64,000 nucleotides of DNA from Desmonostoc muscorum FACHB-395 (GTDB lineage Bacteria > Cyanobacteriota > Cyanobacteriia > Cyanobacteriales > Nostocaceae): the NCBI RefSeq assembly GCF_014698035.1, contig NZ_JACJSF010000005.1:62001-126000 (forward strand), read 5' to 3'. Within the stretch, counting starts at the first letter, position 1; every line of letters begins with the position of its first letter. A program made the position numbers and the translations under genes. Below the pieces are notes generated by a model that saw only the letters and a list, made by a program, of their open reading frames with translations, was not told where the DNA came from and did not search any database. Positions 8,851 through 17,803 of the stretch are shown here, in pieces.

Positions 8851-10269
8851 TCAGATTAGATCCTGTTGTAGCGTTTTCGGCTCTATCTGTTTAGTTTGAA
8901 CTTCTATCTGTGCATTTGATTCATCTCCATTTTGAGAAACTTTTTCTGTGCCGCATTGTACCGGGGTTACTCCTGTACCTTGAGTCAGCCCGTGCTTAGT
9001 TGTGATGTCGTAAGTATTGTTATCAGTATTAGCTTTAGTATAAGTATCGTTAAAAATTGTGTCAGCTGCTGAGGTTATTTTGCCAAGCAGCTTTTTGTGT
9101 AAATCTTTAAAAGCCTTCTCGTCAATACTAATGTGCCCATTTTCGTGCTGATCCAGAGCGCTATAAAACCTTGCCCATTCTGTTTTAACGGGTTCGCATT
9201 GTTTGTCAAGTTCAGTCCAGACGGGCATTGCTTTAGTTTCTGTGACTAGAACGTCTGCTTCATAGATAATTTCAGCAGACCGATCGTCAGCTTGGTAAGT
9301 TTTGACAGTTTTCTCTGGGGCACAAGTAACGCTGCCCGCTTCGCCCTTTCCTTGTGATGTTAAGTTTGTAATTGCTTCGGTGATGTTTTTCCCAGAAGCG
9401 GTAATTGTAGTATTCTTGTGGTCAATTTTGGTTGTACCTGTTTTGGGCGGCATACCATTAGATGCCTGGTCAAGAGGGACTGGTGCTGTGGATGTATCGC
9501 TTTGTTTTTGTACCTTGCCTGTTTGCTGTACTACATGGGTTAACTCATGGGCTGTCAACTCGTTATTACCAGGCGATTTCCCTGCACCAAAGTAAACATC
9601 ACTACCATGAGTAAATGCCTGCGCTCCCAACGACTGACTCATCTGCATAGCATTAGAGTCAGTATGTACTCGCACATTGTTAAAGTTACTACCAAAGCGT
9701 GGTTCCATAAACTCTTGCACTTCGGCAGATAACGGGCTTCCCCCACCCTTACTACTATTTAACTGACTCTCAATGTTATTCTCACTCTGGACGCTGCCAT
9801 CAGTCGCCCGTTGTAGTGATAGCTTAGTTTGTACTTCCTCTTGTTGCTCACAAGCTGCACATTTTCGTTGCATGATATCTTGTGAACCCATCTCACCCAA
9901 ATTTATCTTTGGCTCAGGCTTAGTCATCCACATGATTTTGTTGGCAACCGAGTCGGCTTCCTGCTCATACTGGTCTCCTGGCTGGCTAACTGTAAGTTGC
10001 GGCTGTGGACGACGCAAAGAGATGCGACTAATGTCGTGAACAAGAGGCTTTTCTTTGATAGCTTCTGGTTCTAATGATTGCTCATCAGCAGACTGGGCTT
10101 CTTGAAGGTCGCCCGCTACCTCAGTGACTGTTTCGAGTGGAGTATTATTTGTTGGTAAACCAAAACCGCGTGTCGCATTTGCCAATGTGGGAATAGTTGA
10201 TGAGACAAGCGATGGATTTGTAAAATTTGACGTACCTGCGTTGTGTTGCCGAAAAGTGCGATCGCTCAT
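8851..10269 (-). CDS. eCIS-core (DUF4157) plus DUF922 putative metalloprotease
   Basis: The protein has 472 residues and starts at an ATG at 10269. An unstructured polar N-terminus (1-175) contains a CAACE motif (137-141). It leads into a DUF4157/eCIS-core domain (about 178-250: PLSAEVQEFMEPRFG, VRVHTDSNA, HGSDVYFGAG) with a zinc-site HELTH at 241-245. The C-terminal part (about 280-430) resembles DUF922 peptidase-like domains and carries a second HExxH motif, HENGH at 375-379. DUF4157 is strongly associated with proteins loaded by extracellular contractile injection systems. No sheath, tube or baseplate gene is in this window, so any such apparatus must be elsewhere. It may be a secreted toxin or a self-processing protease. 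Domain calls are good, role is inference. Confidence 0.75.
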   Translation of the reverse strand: MSDRTFRQHNAGTSNFTNPSLVSSTIPTLANATRGFGLPTNNTPLETVTEVAGDLQEAQSADEQSLEPEAIKEKPLVHDISRISLRRPQPQLTVSQPGDQYEQEADSVANKIMWMTKPEPKINLGEMGSQDIMQRKCAACEQQEEVQTKLSLQRATDGSVQSENNIESQLNSSKGGGSPLSAEVQEFMEPRFGSNFNNVRVHTDSNAMQMSQSLGAQAFTHGSDVYFGAGKSPGNNELTAHELTHVVQQTGKVQKQSDTSTAPVPLDQASNGMPPKTGTTKIDHKNTTITASGKNITEAITNLTSQGKGEAGSVTCAPEKTVKTYQADDRSAEIIYEADVLVTETKAMPVWTELDKQCEPVKTEWARFYSALDQHENGHISIDEKAFKDLHKKLLGKITSAADTIFNDTYTKANTDNNTYDITTKHGLTQGTGVTPVQCGTEKVSQNGDESNAQIEVQTKQIEPKTLQQDLI

Positions 10270-10900
10270 TTCTCACTTCCTACATTAATTTAGCTAAAAC
10301 CAATTCCCTGAGAAGCAGCGTGGCATTAAGGAATTTTTCTTTCAAGCACCTTCTAAAATCACCTTGACAACTGGCTTTGTGAGCAATGGGCAGTGGTCAT
10401 TGTGGAGCATCTGCCGAAGTTAAAGAAGTTAAGCTAACTTTTTTAACTTCGGTTGATACAGAATTGAATATATATGAAAGTAAAGTTATGGCACTTATAG
10501 CCATTGATAAATAAGTTGTTCATTTGTGTTGCTGTTCTTCTTTTAGCTTTGTCGGAGAACCCACATTAACCGACATCACGCGAGGCGAAATGTGATTAAA
10601 TATCTAAATATTATGAAGCTTGAGTATTACAAACAGTACTTAGATGCGGTAAATCTAGCAAGCGTGTCATTAGGGGCAAGTAGTACAAAATCTGAGTTTG
10701 TAATATGAAAGGATATGGCTAAAAACCTTCTTATCCTTTCGTTTGCCCCCCTTGTGGTAACTTTGGGCAGATGAGCGCGAACTATGTCTAGAAAATTCAA
10801 TAGACACTGATAACTTAAAAGCATATACAGCAAGACTTCCAGCTTGTTTTGCCCCTCATAACATACTCACTAGATTTACCCAATCAGTTTCATTTAAGCT
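10270..10900. other. Intergenic region without a convincing gene
   Basis: Frames here are short, lack ribosome sites and match nothing I recognise. The right side joins directly to the transposase remnant that begins near 10901. Confidence 0.45.
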
Positions 10901-11140
10901 TTTGTTTACGTATAAAAAAGGATGCATTTATAGAAATCGAAGCCGAAATTTGGCTCCAATTACGAGATTCAGGTTTAGCTCCAGGAGTCTCCTTCTTTTT
11001 GTCAGACCTTAAATATACAAAAACAGCAGGTTTTATCAACTTTAATATCGCAGGGAAATCGAAACGGAAATATTTAGGAGTTACGCCCTCAGGAGGATGA
11101 TTTATCCTCAAAAATTTAGATCCTTTAGAATATGCATAGT
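10901..11140 (+). pseudogene. Remnant of IS4-type transposase
   Basis: About 80 codons align with the middle of the intact transposase at 61347-62552. Shared blocks include FCLRI, DAFIEIE, EIWLQL, DSGL, PGVSFF and KYTK. Where the intact copy has GW (in EEGWFILTNFD) this copy has a TGA stop, followed by FIL and related codons. The catalytic N- and C-terminal parts are missing. It is a decayed, internally truncated copy of the same IS family. Confidence 0.8.
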
Positions 11141-11248
11141 TCAGATTTTTGTCACAGCTTTGTAATACCTCTGTCAATATAATATCTTATCCTAAAACTT
11201 GAGTTTAAAAAATAGGCTTACTCCCTACTATACTAAACCCACAAACCA

Positions 11249-11304
11249 GGGCGTTAGTTTGAGACTTTAATTATTCTTTAAAAAGAACGTAGAGGTTAAC
11301 GCCC
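11249..11304 (+). promoter_or_regulatory. Leader inverted repeat abutting the glycosyltransferase start
   Basis: GGGCGTTA at 11249-11256 is the exact reverse complement of TAACGCCC at 11297-11304, which ends directly before the ATG at 11305. The AGAGG ribosome site (11291-11295) lies inside the loop edge. If the stem forms in the mRNA it would reduce access to the ribosome site. Confidence 0.35.
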
Positions 11305-12378
11305 ATGAAGCAACTACAGGTACTAATGCTAGGGCCTAGTTTAGAACAAAATGGAGGAATAGCAACGGTTGAAAAACTGATAATTAAGCATAATCTTCCT
11401 CAGTTCAAAATACAACATATAAGCACCCATGATGAAGGCTCAATTACCTACAGAGTAATTGTTTTCGCCAAAGCTCTAGCTACATTTTTATGGAAATTAT
11501 CAAGTCAAGAAATAGATATAGTACACATTCAGATTTCCGATGGTGGTAGCATTTTCCGAAAAGCGATTTGCTGTGTTATTGCCTTTCTCTTTGATAAGCC
11601 CGTCTTGATGCACACTCATGGTGCCGAATTTCATCTAACTTACGCTAAACTTCCTCAAATAGTACAGAAAGTTTTAAGTAAAGTATTTCAGCACTGCCAA
11701 GGGTTTGTTGTTCTTTCAGAAAGTTGGCAAGATTACTATGTGTTAAATCTAGGTTTAAATCCCAAGCAAGTTATTGTCTTGCCTAATCCATGCGAATTAC
11801 CTACAGAGGTTCCTGAACGAAAAAATCGGACTCAAATAAGTTTGGTCTGTTGTGGGCGAGTTGGTCAACGCAAGGGGACATTTGATTTAATTAAGGCATT
11901 TGCTAACCTGCCAAATCATCAAAAAAAATATACTCAGCTAATTCTGGCAGGAGATGGTGAAATTGAAAAAGCGCAGCAGTTGGCTGCTAGTCTCAACCTT
12001 TCAGACCAGGTAACTTTTCTGGGTTGGATTAATTCCGAAAAACGGGATGAAGTTTTGTCACAAGCAGATGTGTTTATTTTGCCTTCTTACAACGAGGGTC
12101 TGCCTCTGGCGATTTTAGAAGCTATGGGTTGGAGTTTACCCGTGATTGCAACCCCTGTTGGAGGGATTTCTGAACTAGTGATTTCAAATCAAAATGGTCT
12201 GCTAGTTACCCCAGGAAACATCAAACAGTTATCCTCAGCGATGGAATTGTTGATTGAAAATGAGAATTTACGACTTTCCTTGGGCAGTAATGCTAGGAAA
12301 AATGTCGAACCTTTAGATATTAAAAATTGCTCCATTCGTTTAGCCGATATCTATAACTCATTATCACAATTTAATTAA
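11305..12378 (+). CDS. Family 4 (GT-B) glycosyltransferase
   Basis: This is a 357-residue enzyme with the two Rossmann domains of GT-B fold transferases. The N-terminal half binds the acceptor (QVLMLGPSLEQNGGIATVE). The C-terminal half carries the nucleotide-sugar site: CCGRVGQRKGTFDLIKAF, LILAGDGE and the GT4 signature PSYNEGLPLAILEAMGWSLP with its E-x7-E pair, then VIATPVGGISELV. It likely adds a sugar to a lipid-linked exopolysaccharide intermediate at the cytoplasmic membrane. It is followed after 12 bases by a WecG/TagA-family transferase on the same strand, so the pair probably acts in one polysaccharide assembly step. Confidence 0.9.
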   Translation: MKQLQVLMLGPSLEQNGGIATVEKLIIKHNLPQFKIQHISTHDEGSITYRVIVFAKALATFLWKLSSQEIDIVHIQISDGGSIFRKAICCVIAFLFDKPVLMHTHGAEFHLTYAKLPQIVQKVLSKVFQHCQGFVVLSESWQDYYVLNLGLNPKQVIVLPNPCELPTEVPERKNRTQISLVCCGRVGQRKGTFDLIKAFANLPNHQKKYTQLILAGDGEIEKAQQLAASLNLSDQVTFLGWINSEKRDEVLSQADVFILPSYNEGLPLAILEAMGWSLPVIATPVGGISELVISNQNGLLVTPGNIKQLSSAMELLIENENLRLSLGSNARKNVEPLDIKNCSIRLADIYNSLSQFN

Positions 12379-12390
12379 CTTTAGGTATTA

Positions 12391-13176
12391 ATGAGAATTA
12401 ATATTTGTGGAGTCGAAATTGACAAATATAGTTTTGATGAAGTTGTGGAACAAATCATTAACCATGCGCTCTCCCAGAGGAAACCAGAATATGTCGTTAC
12501 TCCTAATGCCATGCATATTGTTACCTTACAGAAGGATGTCGATTTTCAAGAGATTTATCGCAAGGCTTTTTTAGTAGTGCCAGACGGGGTGTCACTGCTG
12601 TGGGCGGCTAAGTTTTTACAAACTCCCCTTTCCGGTAGAGTGAATGGTACAGATTTGTTCGAGAAACTCTGCGCAATTGCTTCTGAAAAAGGATTAAAGG
12701 TATTTTTATTAGGAGGTCGCCCTGGTTCTGCCGAAAAAGCGAAAAAAACTCTTGTTGCTAGACATCCAAGTTTGCTGATTGTTGGGACTTACTGTCCTCC
12801 CTACGGGTTTGAGTCTCAGCTAACAGAATTAAATTCAATCAACTCAACAATTATAGAGGCGGCTCCCGATATTCTATTTGTAGGTTTGGGAGCACCTAAA
12901 CAAGAAAAATGGATAGCTGGCAATTATTTGTATTTAGGTGTGCCGATTTCTATAGGTATTGGGGTTAGCTTTGAGTTGGTTAGCAATATGGTGACAAGAG
13001 CACCAGTTTGGATGCAAAAAGCAGGTTTTGAATGGTTATTTCGGCTTATAGTTGAACCCTCCCGCTTATGGAAGCGTTATCTATTTGGTAATTATACTTT
13101 TATTTGTTTGCTAATCAAACAGCGTCTGGGATTGTTTAAGAGACTTTCAAATACAAAAAGATCGGATCGTTTTTAG
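12391..13176 (+). CDS. WecG/TagA/CpsF family glycosyltransferase
   Basis: The 261-residue protein shows the hallmarks of the GT26 family: TPNAMHIVTLQKD near residue 40, PDGVSLLWAAKFL, RVNGTDLFEKL, KVFLLGGRPGSAEKA, and LFVGLGAPKQEKWI. Family members transfer N-acetylmannosamine(uronate) or related sugars to undecaprenyl-linked acceptors in teichoic acid, common antigen or exopolysaccharide synthesis. The ATG at 12391 follows a TTAGG ribosome site. It sits 12 bases after a GT4 gene and is probably co-transcribed with it. Its sugar donor cannot be read from sequence. Confidence 0.9.
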   Translation: MRINICGVEIDKYSFDEVVEQIINHALSQRKPEYVVTPNAMHIVTLQKDVDFQEIYRKAFLVVPDGVSLLWAAKFLQTPLSGRVNGTDLFEKLCAIASEKGLKVFLLGGRPGSAEKAKKTLVARHPSLLIVGTYCPPYGFESQLTELNSINSTIIEAAPDILFVGLGAPKQEKWIAGNYLYLGVPISIGIGVSFELVSNMVTRAPVWMQKAGFEWLFRLIVEPSRLWKRYLFGNYTFICLLIKQRLGLFKRLSNTKRSDRF

Positions 13177-14197
13177 AAGATGTTTGTCAAGTATTTTTCT
13201 TAACATCAAAACCTGAGAACTTTGATAAATTTTCGTTTTTTCTGTAGGTTATAAGACATATCAAATCCTTATTCGACGTTCTCTCGTTGATAGTCGCGCC
13301 ACTCAGAAGTTATTATGAATAACTATCAATTAAGAAATACCTCCATCTTGGCTCAATGCTAAATAGTTAGTCTGCGATGCCTGCGGTGTTCTCGTTGCGA
13401 TCGCAGTTATTGTCCAAGCTATGACTGAAAATTAGCTGTATCTCTGACTGCGTTAGAACTTTGGCGCTAAGTGCCGATTGATTTTCATTGGCAGACTGTT
13501 GACCCTGCGATCCACAGCCTACAATGATTTGACACCTGATAACCTGAAGTTAGTGAAAAAATAAAAACACGCTTTCCAAGGAAAAATTCAAAATGTTTTT
13601 TGTAATACAGTAAAAATACTGAAATTATTACGAGAAACTCTTGTCTTCTAAACGCGATCGCACTTTCCCCCAATCGCATCTCCATACCTTAATCTTTTGC
13701 TGTTCCAAGCTTCCCGACTATGCCATCAAGAATTTTAAATTCTCTGCTGGACATGGACAATAGTTGGAAGGATAAGAAGTCAGGCAATATGGTGACATTT
13801 TAACCCTATTGTTTCTGCTTGTTAAAAATAAAGTTCCCCTGCAATTAGTGTAGTATGCAGGGGAAGTAAAATTTGTTTTGTTCTCGAACTAGAATATCTC
13901 ATATTTTTAAAAGTTCTCATAGTTCCTTTAGGTAGATATGACTGTTAAGTATTTATGTAAGTATAAACACATTTTAGTGCCGTCTCGAACTATCCCCTAG
14001 GATTATCCAGATATCCCGCTGTAGTTGTTTAATCCGTTTCAAATCCTTTTCTACAATCTAAAAGTCCGAAAAACAGCACATCTCACTACACCTAAGCCCT
14101 GCAACCACATGTGAGGTGTTTACAGGATTTTTTAATATGCCCAACCCATATCCATTGACCCCCCCATTTTTTGAATTTCAACTTACGAAATGGTAAG
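13177..14197. other. Gene-poor intergenic region with a perfect hairpin (13834-13865)
   Basis: No credible gene is visible. A 10-bp perfect stem (TTCCCCTGCA at 13834-13843 and TGCAGGGGAA at 13856-13865) with a 12-base loop is followed by an AT-rich run. It could be a terminator or part of a small RNA. A HIP1 site lies near 13397. The rest is unassigned. Confidence 0.45.
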
Positions 14198-14578
14198 CTA
14201 TAAGTTTTGAGATGAAACTCTAATTGCCGGCTTGCCATCTAGCAAAGTTAGGGTCAAACAACACTTTCCGATTAAGTCAGAATTCCAACAGTAGATTGGA
14301 ACTCCTCCGTAACAGCAAGAAAACTCTTTAAGCGTTTGTGGTAAGTCTTGAAAAGTAATATTTGTTTGAACTGAATTCACTGCCGAAAGAGCTTCTGCTA
14401 GTATAAATATTGAACCGATTTCACCTAATCTTCTGTTTTCTAGCGAAATAGTATTGCCAAATGCAAGTTGATCTAGTTCCAATTCTGTAATCTGTAATCC
14501 TATAAGTTTCATCCCTTTCTGAACTTCGCTTGTTTCTAGACCTTTTTTTAATTGTGTTAACTTAGATACAGTAGACAT
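14198..14578 (-). CDS. Hypothetical protein, 126 residues
   Basis: I do not recognise this protein. It starts with a polar helix-forming segment (MSTVSKLTQLKKGLETSEVQ), continues with alternating hydrophobic strands, and contains a Cys-rich centre (EFSCCYGGVPIYCW) followed by GKCCLTLTLLDG. There is no signal peptide or membrane helix. Composition and length are consistent with a real small cytoplasmic protein. Five Cys in a short region suggest metal or redox chemistry, but no known motif is present. It stands alone, with long intergenic spaces on both sides. Confidence 0.45.
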   Translation of the reverse strand: MSTVSKLTQLKKGLETSEVQKGMKLIGLQITELELDQLAFGNTISLENRRLGEIGSIFILAEALSAVNSVQTNITFQDLPQTLKEFSCCYGGVPIYCWNSDLIGKCCLTLTLLDGKPAIRVSSQNL

Positions 14579-14885
14579 AGTTTTTAAAGCTGTAATAATA
14601 AAAAATTAGGTTTATAGGTTTGAATGATTTTGAAAAGCATTGGTTTACATCTGTCATTGTGCAAATAATTTTGGCTCTTGGTAACTTTTAGTAATTATGA
14701 AAAATTACGCAGTTTAACGTAGAAAGAAGTTCGTGCAAGCCTTGCCGAAAGACTAGGCAAAATAGTTTTAAACCTGATTCTCTATGTTTGTGCAACTGGT
14801 AACAAAGGCTAAAATCCAACTTCAAGACAAGATTGTGATGCAGATTTTTTATAACCTTTGCACCGCAAGAACATAAAGTTTTATA
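14579..14885. other. Intergenic region, nothing recognised
   Basis: AT-rich spacer upstream of the 126-residue hypothetical gene. It presumably holds that gene's promoter. No motif could be assigned. Confidence 0.4.
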
Positions 14886-14995
14886 TTCCTCTAAATCTCC
14901 CTTTTTAAGGGAGATTTAGATTCCGGTTCCTCCTTTTTTAAGGGGGAGGATCTAAAAGTGCATAAAGGCACAATAAAACACTTTTCAAACAACCT
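14886..14995. repeat. Dispersed repeat, family B, copy 2
   Basis: A CTAAATCTCCC / GGGAGATTTAG hairpin is followed by GGTTCCTCC, a T run, AAGGGGGAGGATCTAAAAGTG and ACTTTTCAAACAACCT. This is the same block order as the copies at 3690-3773 and 46080-46430. It is non-coding. Confidence 0.7.
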
Positions 14996-15305
14996 ATTAG
15001 TAGTGCAATACTTAGATTTCTGCTTCTATTTTTTCTATTGCTGAAGCTGGCACCTGTATTTGTTTTCTTCGGTCTAAATTCCCTATTTTTTGGTGCGAAA
15101 AGTAGCCATTTTGACAACTCATTGTCTTGCTATCTTTGCTCCCCAACTTTATGTCTAGTGCTTTCTTTTTGCTAAGTTGACATCAATGAAAGCTACTAAG
15201 GATTCTACTAGGGCTTGAGAGTTCAATTTTTTTATTAGCAACAGGACAGCTAAAGATTTAAGGAAGTCCTAAACCACTACTAACTTTAGATGGAGATGAA
15301 TATGT
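14996..15305. other. Intergenic region with a possible decayed short frame
   Basis: A 36-codon minus-strand frame (15012-15122) ends in IQVPASAIEKIEAEI and may be the tail of a lost gene. Nothing supports expression. The remainder is AT-rich spacer downstream of the DAHP synthase gene. Confidence 0.3.
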
Positions 15306-16394
15306 TTAATAGCTCACCAATGAGATAGCTTTTGGCTTTAGATTTTTACTATTGTTGTGAGACGAACGACCAAAGAATTTACTTAGGGCAGTTATTTCGT
15401 GCATTAATTCTTTAAATCTTTCCAATGTCAGTGATTGAGGTCCATCTGAAAGTGCTTTAGCTGGATTGGGGTGAACTTCAATCATCAAGGAATCTGCACC
15501 AGCAGCTATTGATGCCATTGTCATAGTTGGCACAAATTCGGACTTACCTGTGGCATGACTAGGATCAATCATGATAGGTAAGTGGGTCAGGGTTCGCAAA
15601 ACTGGAATTGCAGATATATCAAGCGTGTTTCTTGTAAACTGTCGGTCAAAGGTGCGAATTCCTCGCTCACATAGTATAACATTTGGATTACCTCCGGCTA
15701 AAATATACTCTGCTGACATCAACCAATCTTCGATAGTGGCTGACAGTCCCCGCTTCAGTAGCACTGGCTTAGTGGTAGCTCCTAGTTTTTTGAGAAGTGA
15801 AAAATTCTGCATATTTCGGGCCCCAATTTGCAACACATCTGCTACTTCGATGAGCTTGTCTAAGTCATCTGTGTCCATGATTTCTGTAATGATTCCTAAA
15901 CCTGTAGCTTCTTTAGCTTTTGCTAACAAAGCCAGAGCGCTCTCACCGTGACCTTGGAAAGCATAAGGTGATGTACGGGGTTTATATGCTCCACCACGTA
16001 AAAATTGTACACCGCATTCTTTCACCGCTTGGGCTGTCTCGACGATCATTTCTTCGTTTTCTACCGAGCAAGGGCCTGCAACTACAACTACAGGATGGTT
16101 TTGCCCAAAAGTTATAGGCCCATTAGGTGTTGGTACTACAACCTCACTATGTTCTCCGTAACGAAATTCTAAAGAAGCTCGTTTGAAAGGCTTTTTAATC
16201 CTAATTACTTGCTCTATAAAAGGGTTCAAATTTTGAATCTGGCGTGGATCAAGTTCTGAGGTATCTCCCACCAAACCGATTACTACTTTATGATGACCTA
16301 CACAGATTTCTGGTGTAAGTTCATGGCGACGAATTTCTTCATTTACTTGTTCTATTTCCGCAGATGGGGTGAAGGGTTTCATTACAATAATCAC
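15306..16394 (-). CDS. aroF: 3-deoxy-7-phosphoheptulonate (DAHP) synthase, AroF type I-beta
   Basis: This 362-residue enzyme condenses phosphoenolpyruvate and erythrose 4-phosphate, the first step of the shikimate pathway. Residues 1-70 form the ferredoxin-like regulatory domain typical of the Thermotoga-type enzyme. The TIM barrel follows, with VVVVAGPCSVE, RGGAYKPRTSPYAFQG, QIGARNMQNF, PVLLKRGL, PIMIDPSHATGKSEFV and SLMIEVHPNP. The start is a GTG at 16394 with AAGGAG 11 bases upstream; an ATG four codons later is possible. A shared regulatory element found before the PKS/NRPS genes lies at 16479-16510. This suggests a pathway-dedicated isozyme that feeds phenylalanine to the ammonia-lyase at 40792-42483. 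That link is inference. Confidence 0.93.
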   Translation of the reverse strand: MIIVMKPFTPSAEIEQVNEEIRRHELTPEICVGHHKVVIGLVGDTSELDPRQIQNLNPFIEQVIRIKKPFKRASLEFRYGEHSEVVVPTPNGPITFGQNHPVVVVAGPCSVENEEMIVETAQAVKECGVQFLRGGAYKPRTSPYAFQGHGESALALLAKAKEATGLGIITEIMDTDDLDKLIEVADVLQIGARNMQNFSLLKKLGATTKPVLLKRGLSATIEDWLMSAEYILAGGNPNVILCERGIRTFDRQFTRNTLDISAIPVLRTLTHLPIMIDPSHATGKSEFVPTMTMASIAAGADSLMIEVHPNPAKALSDGPQSLTLERFKELMHEITALSKFFGRSSHNNSKNLKPKAISLVSY

Positions 16395-16478
16395 AAGTTT
16401 ATCTACTCCTTAAATAGTGCAAAAATTGATAGTTTTTAGCGAAAAAGTTAATCCAGGTTCGCTGATTTATTGTTAAAT

Positions 16479-16510
16479 ACTAATCAGTTAAATATTGTAG
16501 GTTTATGCAA
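16479..16510 (-). promoter_or_regulatory. Shared cluster element, copy upstream of DAHP synthase
   Basis: Plus strand: ACTAATCA at 16479-16486, 15 bases, TTTATGCAA at 16502-16510. It differs from the four cluster copies by one base in the first half and none in the second, with identical spacing. It lies 85 bases upstream of the DAHP synthase start. On the coding strand it reads TTGCATAAA-N15-TGATTAGT. It may be a promoter with a long spacer or an operator. Confidence 0.6.
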
Positions 16511-16793
16511 CTAGAGAAGAATTATTTTTAGGTCAGGTTCTAGGTCTAGTGTACCCAAAAGCTCCAAAGAAGGGAAGGATTCCCATCCTTGATGCAAACA
16601 TCCCTTAACCCACTGCTGTACAGTGACTTTTTATTTTGTTGCTGTTCCAAATTAATGTCATTGAGGGTGTAAAGCTTGCACTCTTTAGCGTTAAGCTGAG
16701 AAGTAGCACAGTTCCCTTCCCTTATGGTCATAAACATTGCCATAAGGGAAAAAGAATGAGATAGTCTAACCTTGACAGAGCTAACCTTAACTT
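16511..16793. other. Intergenic region with perfect hairpin (16717-16750)
   Basis: TTCCCTTATGG (16717-16727) pairs with CCATAAGGGAA (16740-16750) over a 12-base loop, downstream of the epimerase-like gene on the minus strand. No T run follows in either direction. A short 65-codon frame across it is unconvincing. Confidence 0.4.
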
Positions 16794-17747
16794 TTACGTT
16801 TTTAAGGTTTTGAGATGTTCGCTATACCATGTCAAGGTGTGTCGGATAGCTTCACGTAAAGGGGTAGCATGGTTGCCAAATGCTTGAACGTATTTATCAT
16901 GATTTACAACAAATGGCTCATCAAACTCATACATCATTTCGACGGTTTCACGAGCTTCTGGGATAAAAATTCCGCCTAGTCGCATCATGAATTTACCCAT
17001 TTTACTGATTTTTGGTGGGTGTCCAGCTTCCTCAAAAGCTATGTTGATAAATTGTCGAGTAGTGAGAGTCTCAGCATTAGGTACGTGCCAAATTTGACCC
17101 AATGCTTTATCCTGTTCCCCTAAGACCACCAATGCCTTGCCAAAGTCATCGATAAAGGTATAAGTATGAGGGAGGTCAATTTCACCGATCGCTGATGCAG
17201 GCTTCCCAGTCAGTACAGAGGGAAAAATGCGATCGCCCATTACAGAATCAAGTACTAGTGGCCCATAGAAGTCCGATGCTCGACCAATAGCAACTCGTAC
17301 AATACCTCTACGGTGTGCATCCAAAAGCGCCTCTGCTATCTGCCCACGGACGCGCCCTTTGCGGGTGGTTGCAGCATTCGGCATATCTTCTTGCAACGCA
17401 CCATTGACAGGGCCATACATATAGAGATTATCTCCCACAACAAGCTTTGCGCCACTGGCGGCTACCCCTTCGACAATGCTAGCTTGCAATGAGGGAAAAA
17501 ACTCTGGCCATTGGGTGTAGGCTGGTTGGGCGCATTGGTAAACGACTGTCGCTCCAGCAGTAACCGCTCGTGTATTTTCGGAATTATAAGCATCGCTGGC
17601 GATGATTTCCACATTAGAGGGTACGTCTGCTTTGCCACTGCGGTTAATCATACGCACCCGTTTTTTCCGAGTCAGTAGTTCGCGCATGACGGCTTGTGCT
17701 AGGGGGCCAGTACCAAAAATTACATGGAGTTCTTCTGTTGTGTTCAT
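16794..17747 (-). CDS. NAD(P)-dependent epimerase/dehydratase-like protein
   Basis: The protein has 317 residues with a Rossmann fold: VIFGTGPLAQAV at the N-terminus binds the dinucleotide and INRSG follows beta-2. It resembles extended/atypical SDR or NmrA-like proteins. NLYMYGPV occupies the usual catalytic Tyr region, and the canonical YxxxK is not clearly present. It may be a reductase of an unknown small molecule or a sensor-like protein. The ATG at 17747 is 56 bases after the stop of the DUF4386-type membrane protein gene on the same strand, so they may be co-transcribed. It lies between the DAHP synthase and NRPS genes but lacks the shared cluster element, so membership in the pathway is doubtful. 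Confidence 0.75.
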   Translation of the reverse strand: MNTTEELHVIFGTGPLAQAVMRELLTRKKRVRMINRSGKADVPSNVEIIASDAYNSENTRAVTAGATVVYQCAQPAYTQWPEFFPSLQASIVEGVAASGAKLVVGDNLYMYGPVNGALQEDMPNAATTRKGRVRGQIAEALLDAHRRGIVRVAIGRASDFYGPLVLDSVMGDRIFPSVLTGKPASAIGEIDLPHTYTFIDDFGKALVVLGEQDKALGQIWHVPNAETLTTRQFINIAFEEAGHPPKISKMGKFMMRLGGIFIPEARETVEMMYEFDEPFVVNHDKYVQAFGNHATPLREAIRHTLTWYSEHLKTLKT

Positions 17748-17803
17748 GGGTTGGTTTTGATATTAGGAGAATTATTTTTTTAGATAATAATGCCAGGCTT
17801 CAT

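Noticed and set aside
16546..16743. 65-codon minus-strand frame between DAHP synthase and epimerase-like genes
   Set aside because: No ribosome site or recognisable fold; overlaps a hairpin. A resemblance to IS200/IS605-type end sequences was considered but is too weak.
16794..17747. Epimerase-like gene as a tailoring enzyme of the cluster
   Set aside because: It lacks the shared element and a clear catalytic YxxxK; proximity alone is weak evidence.
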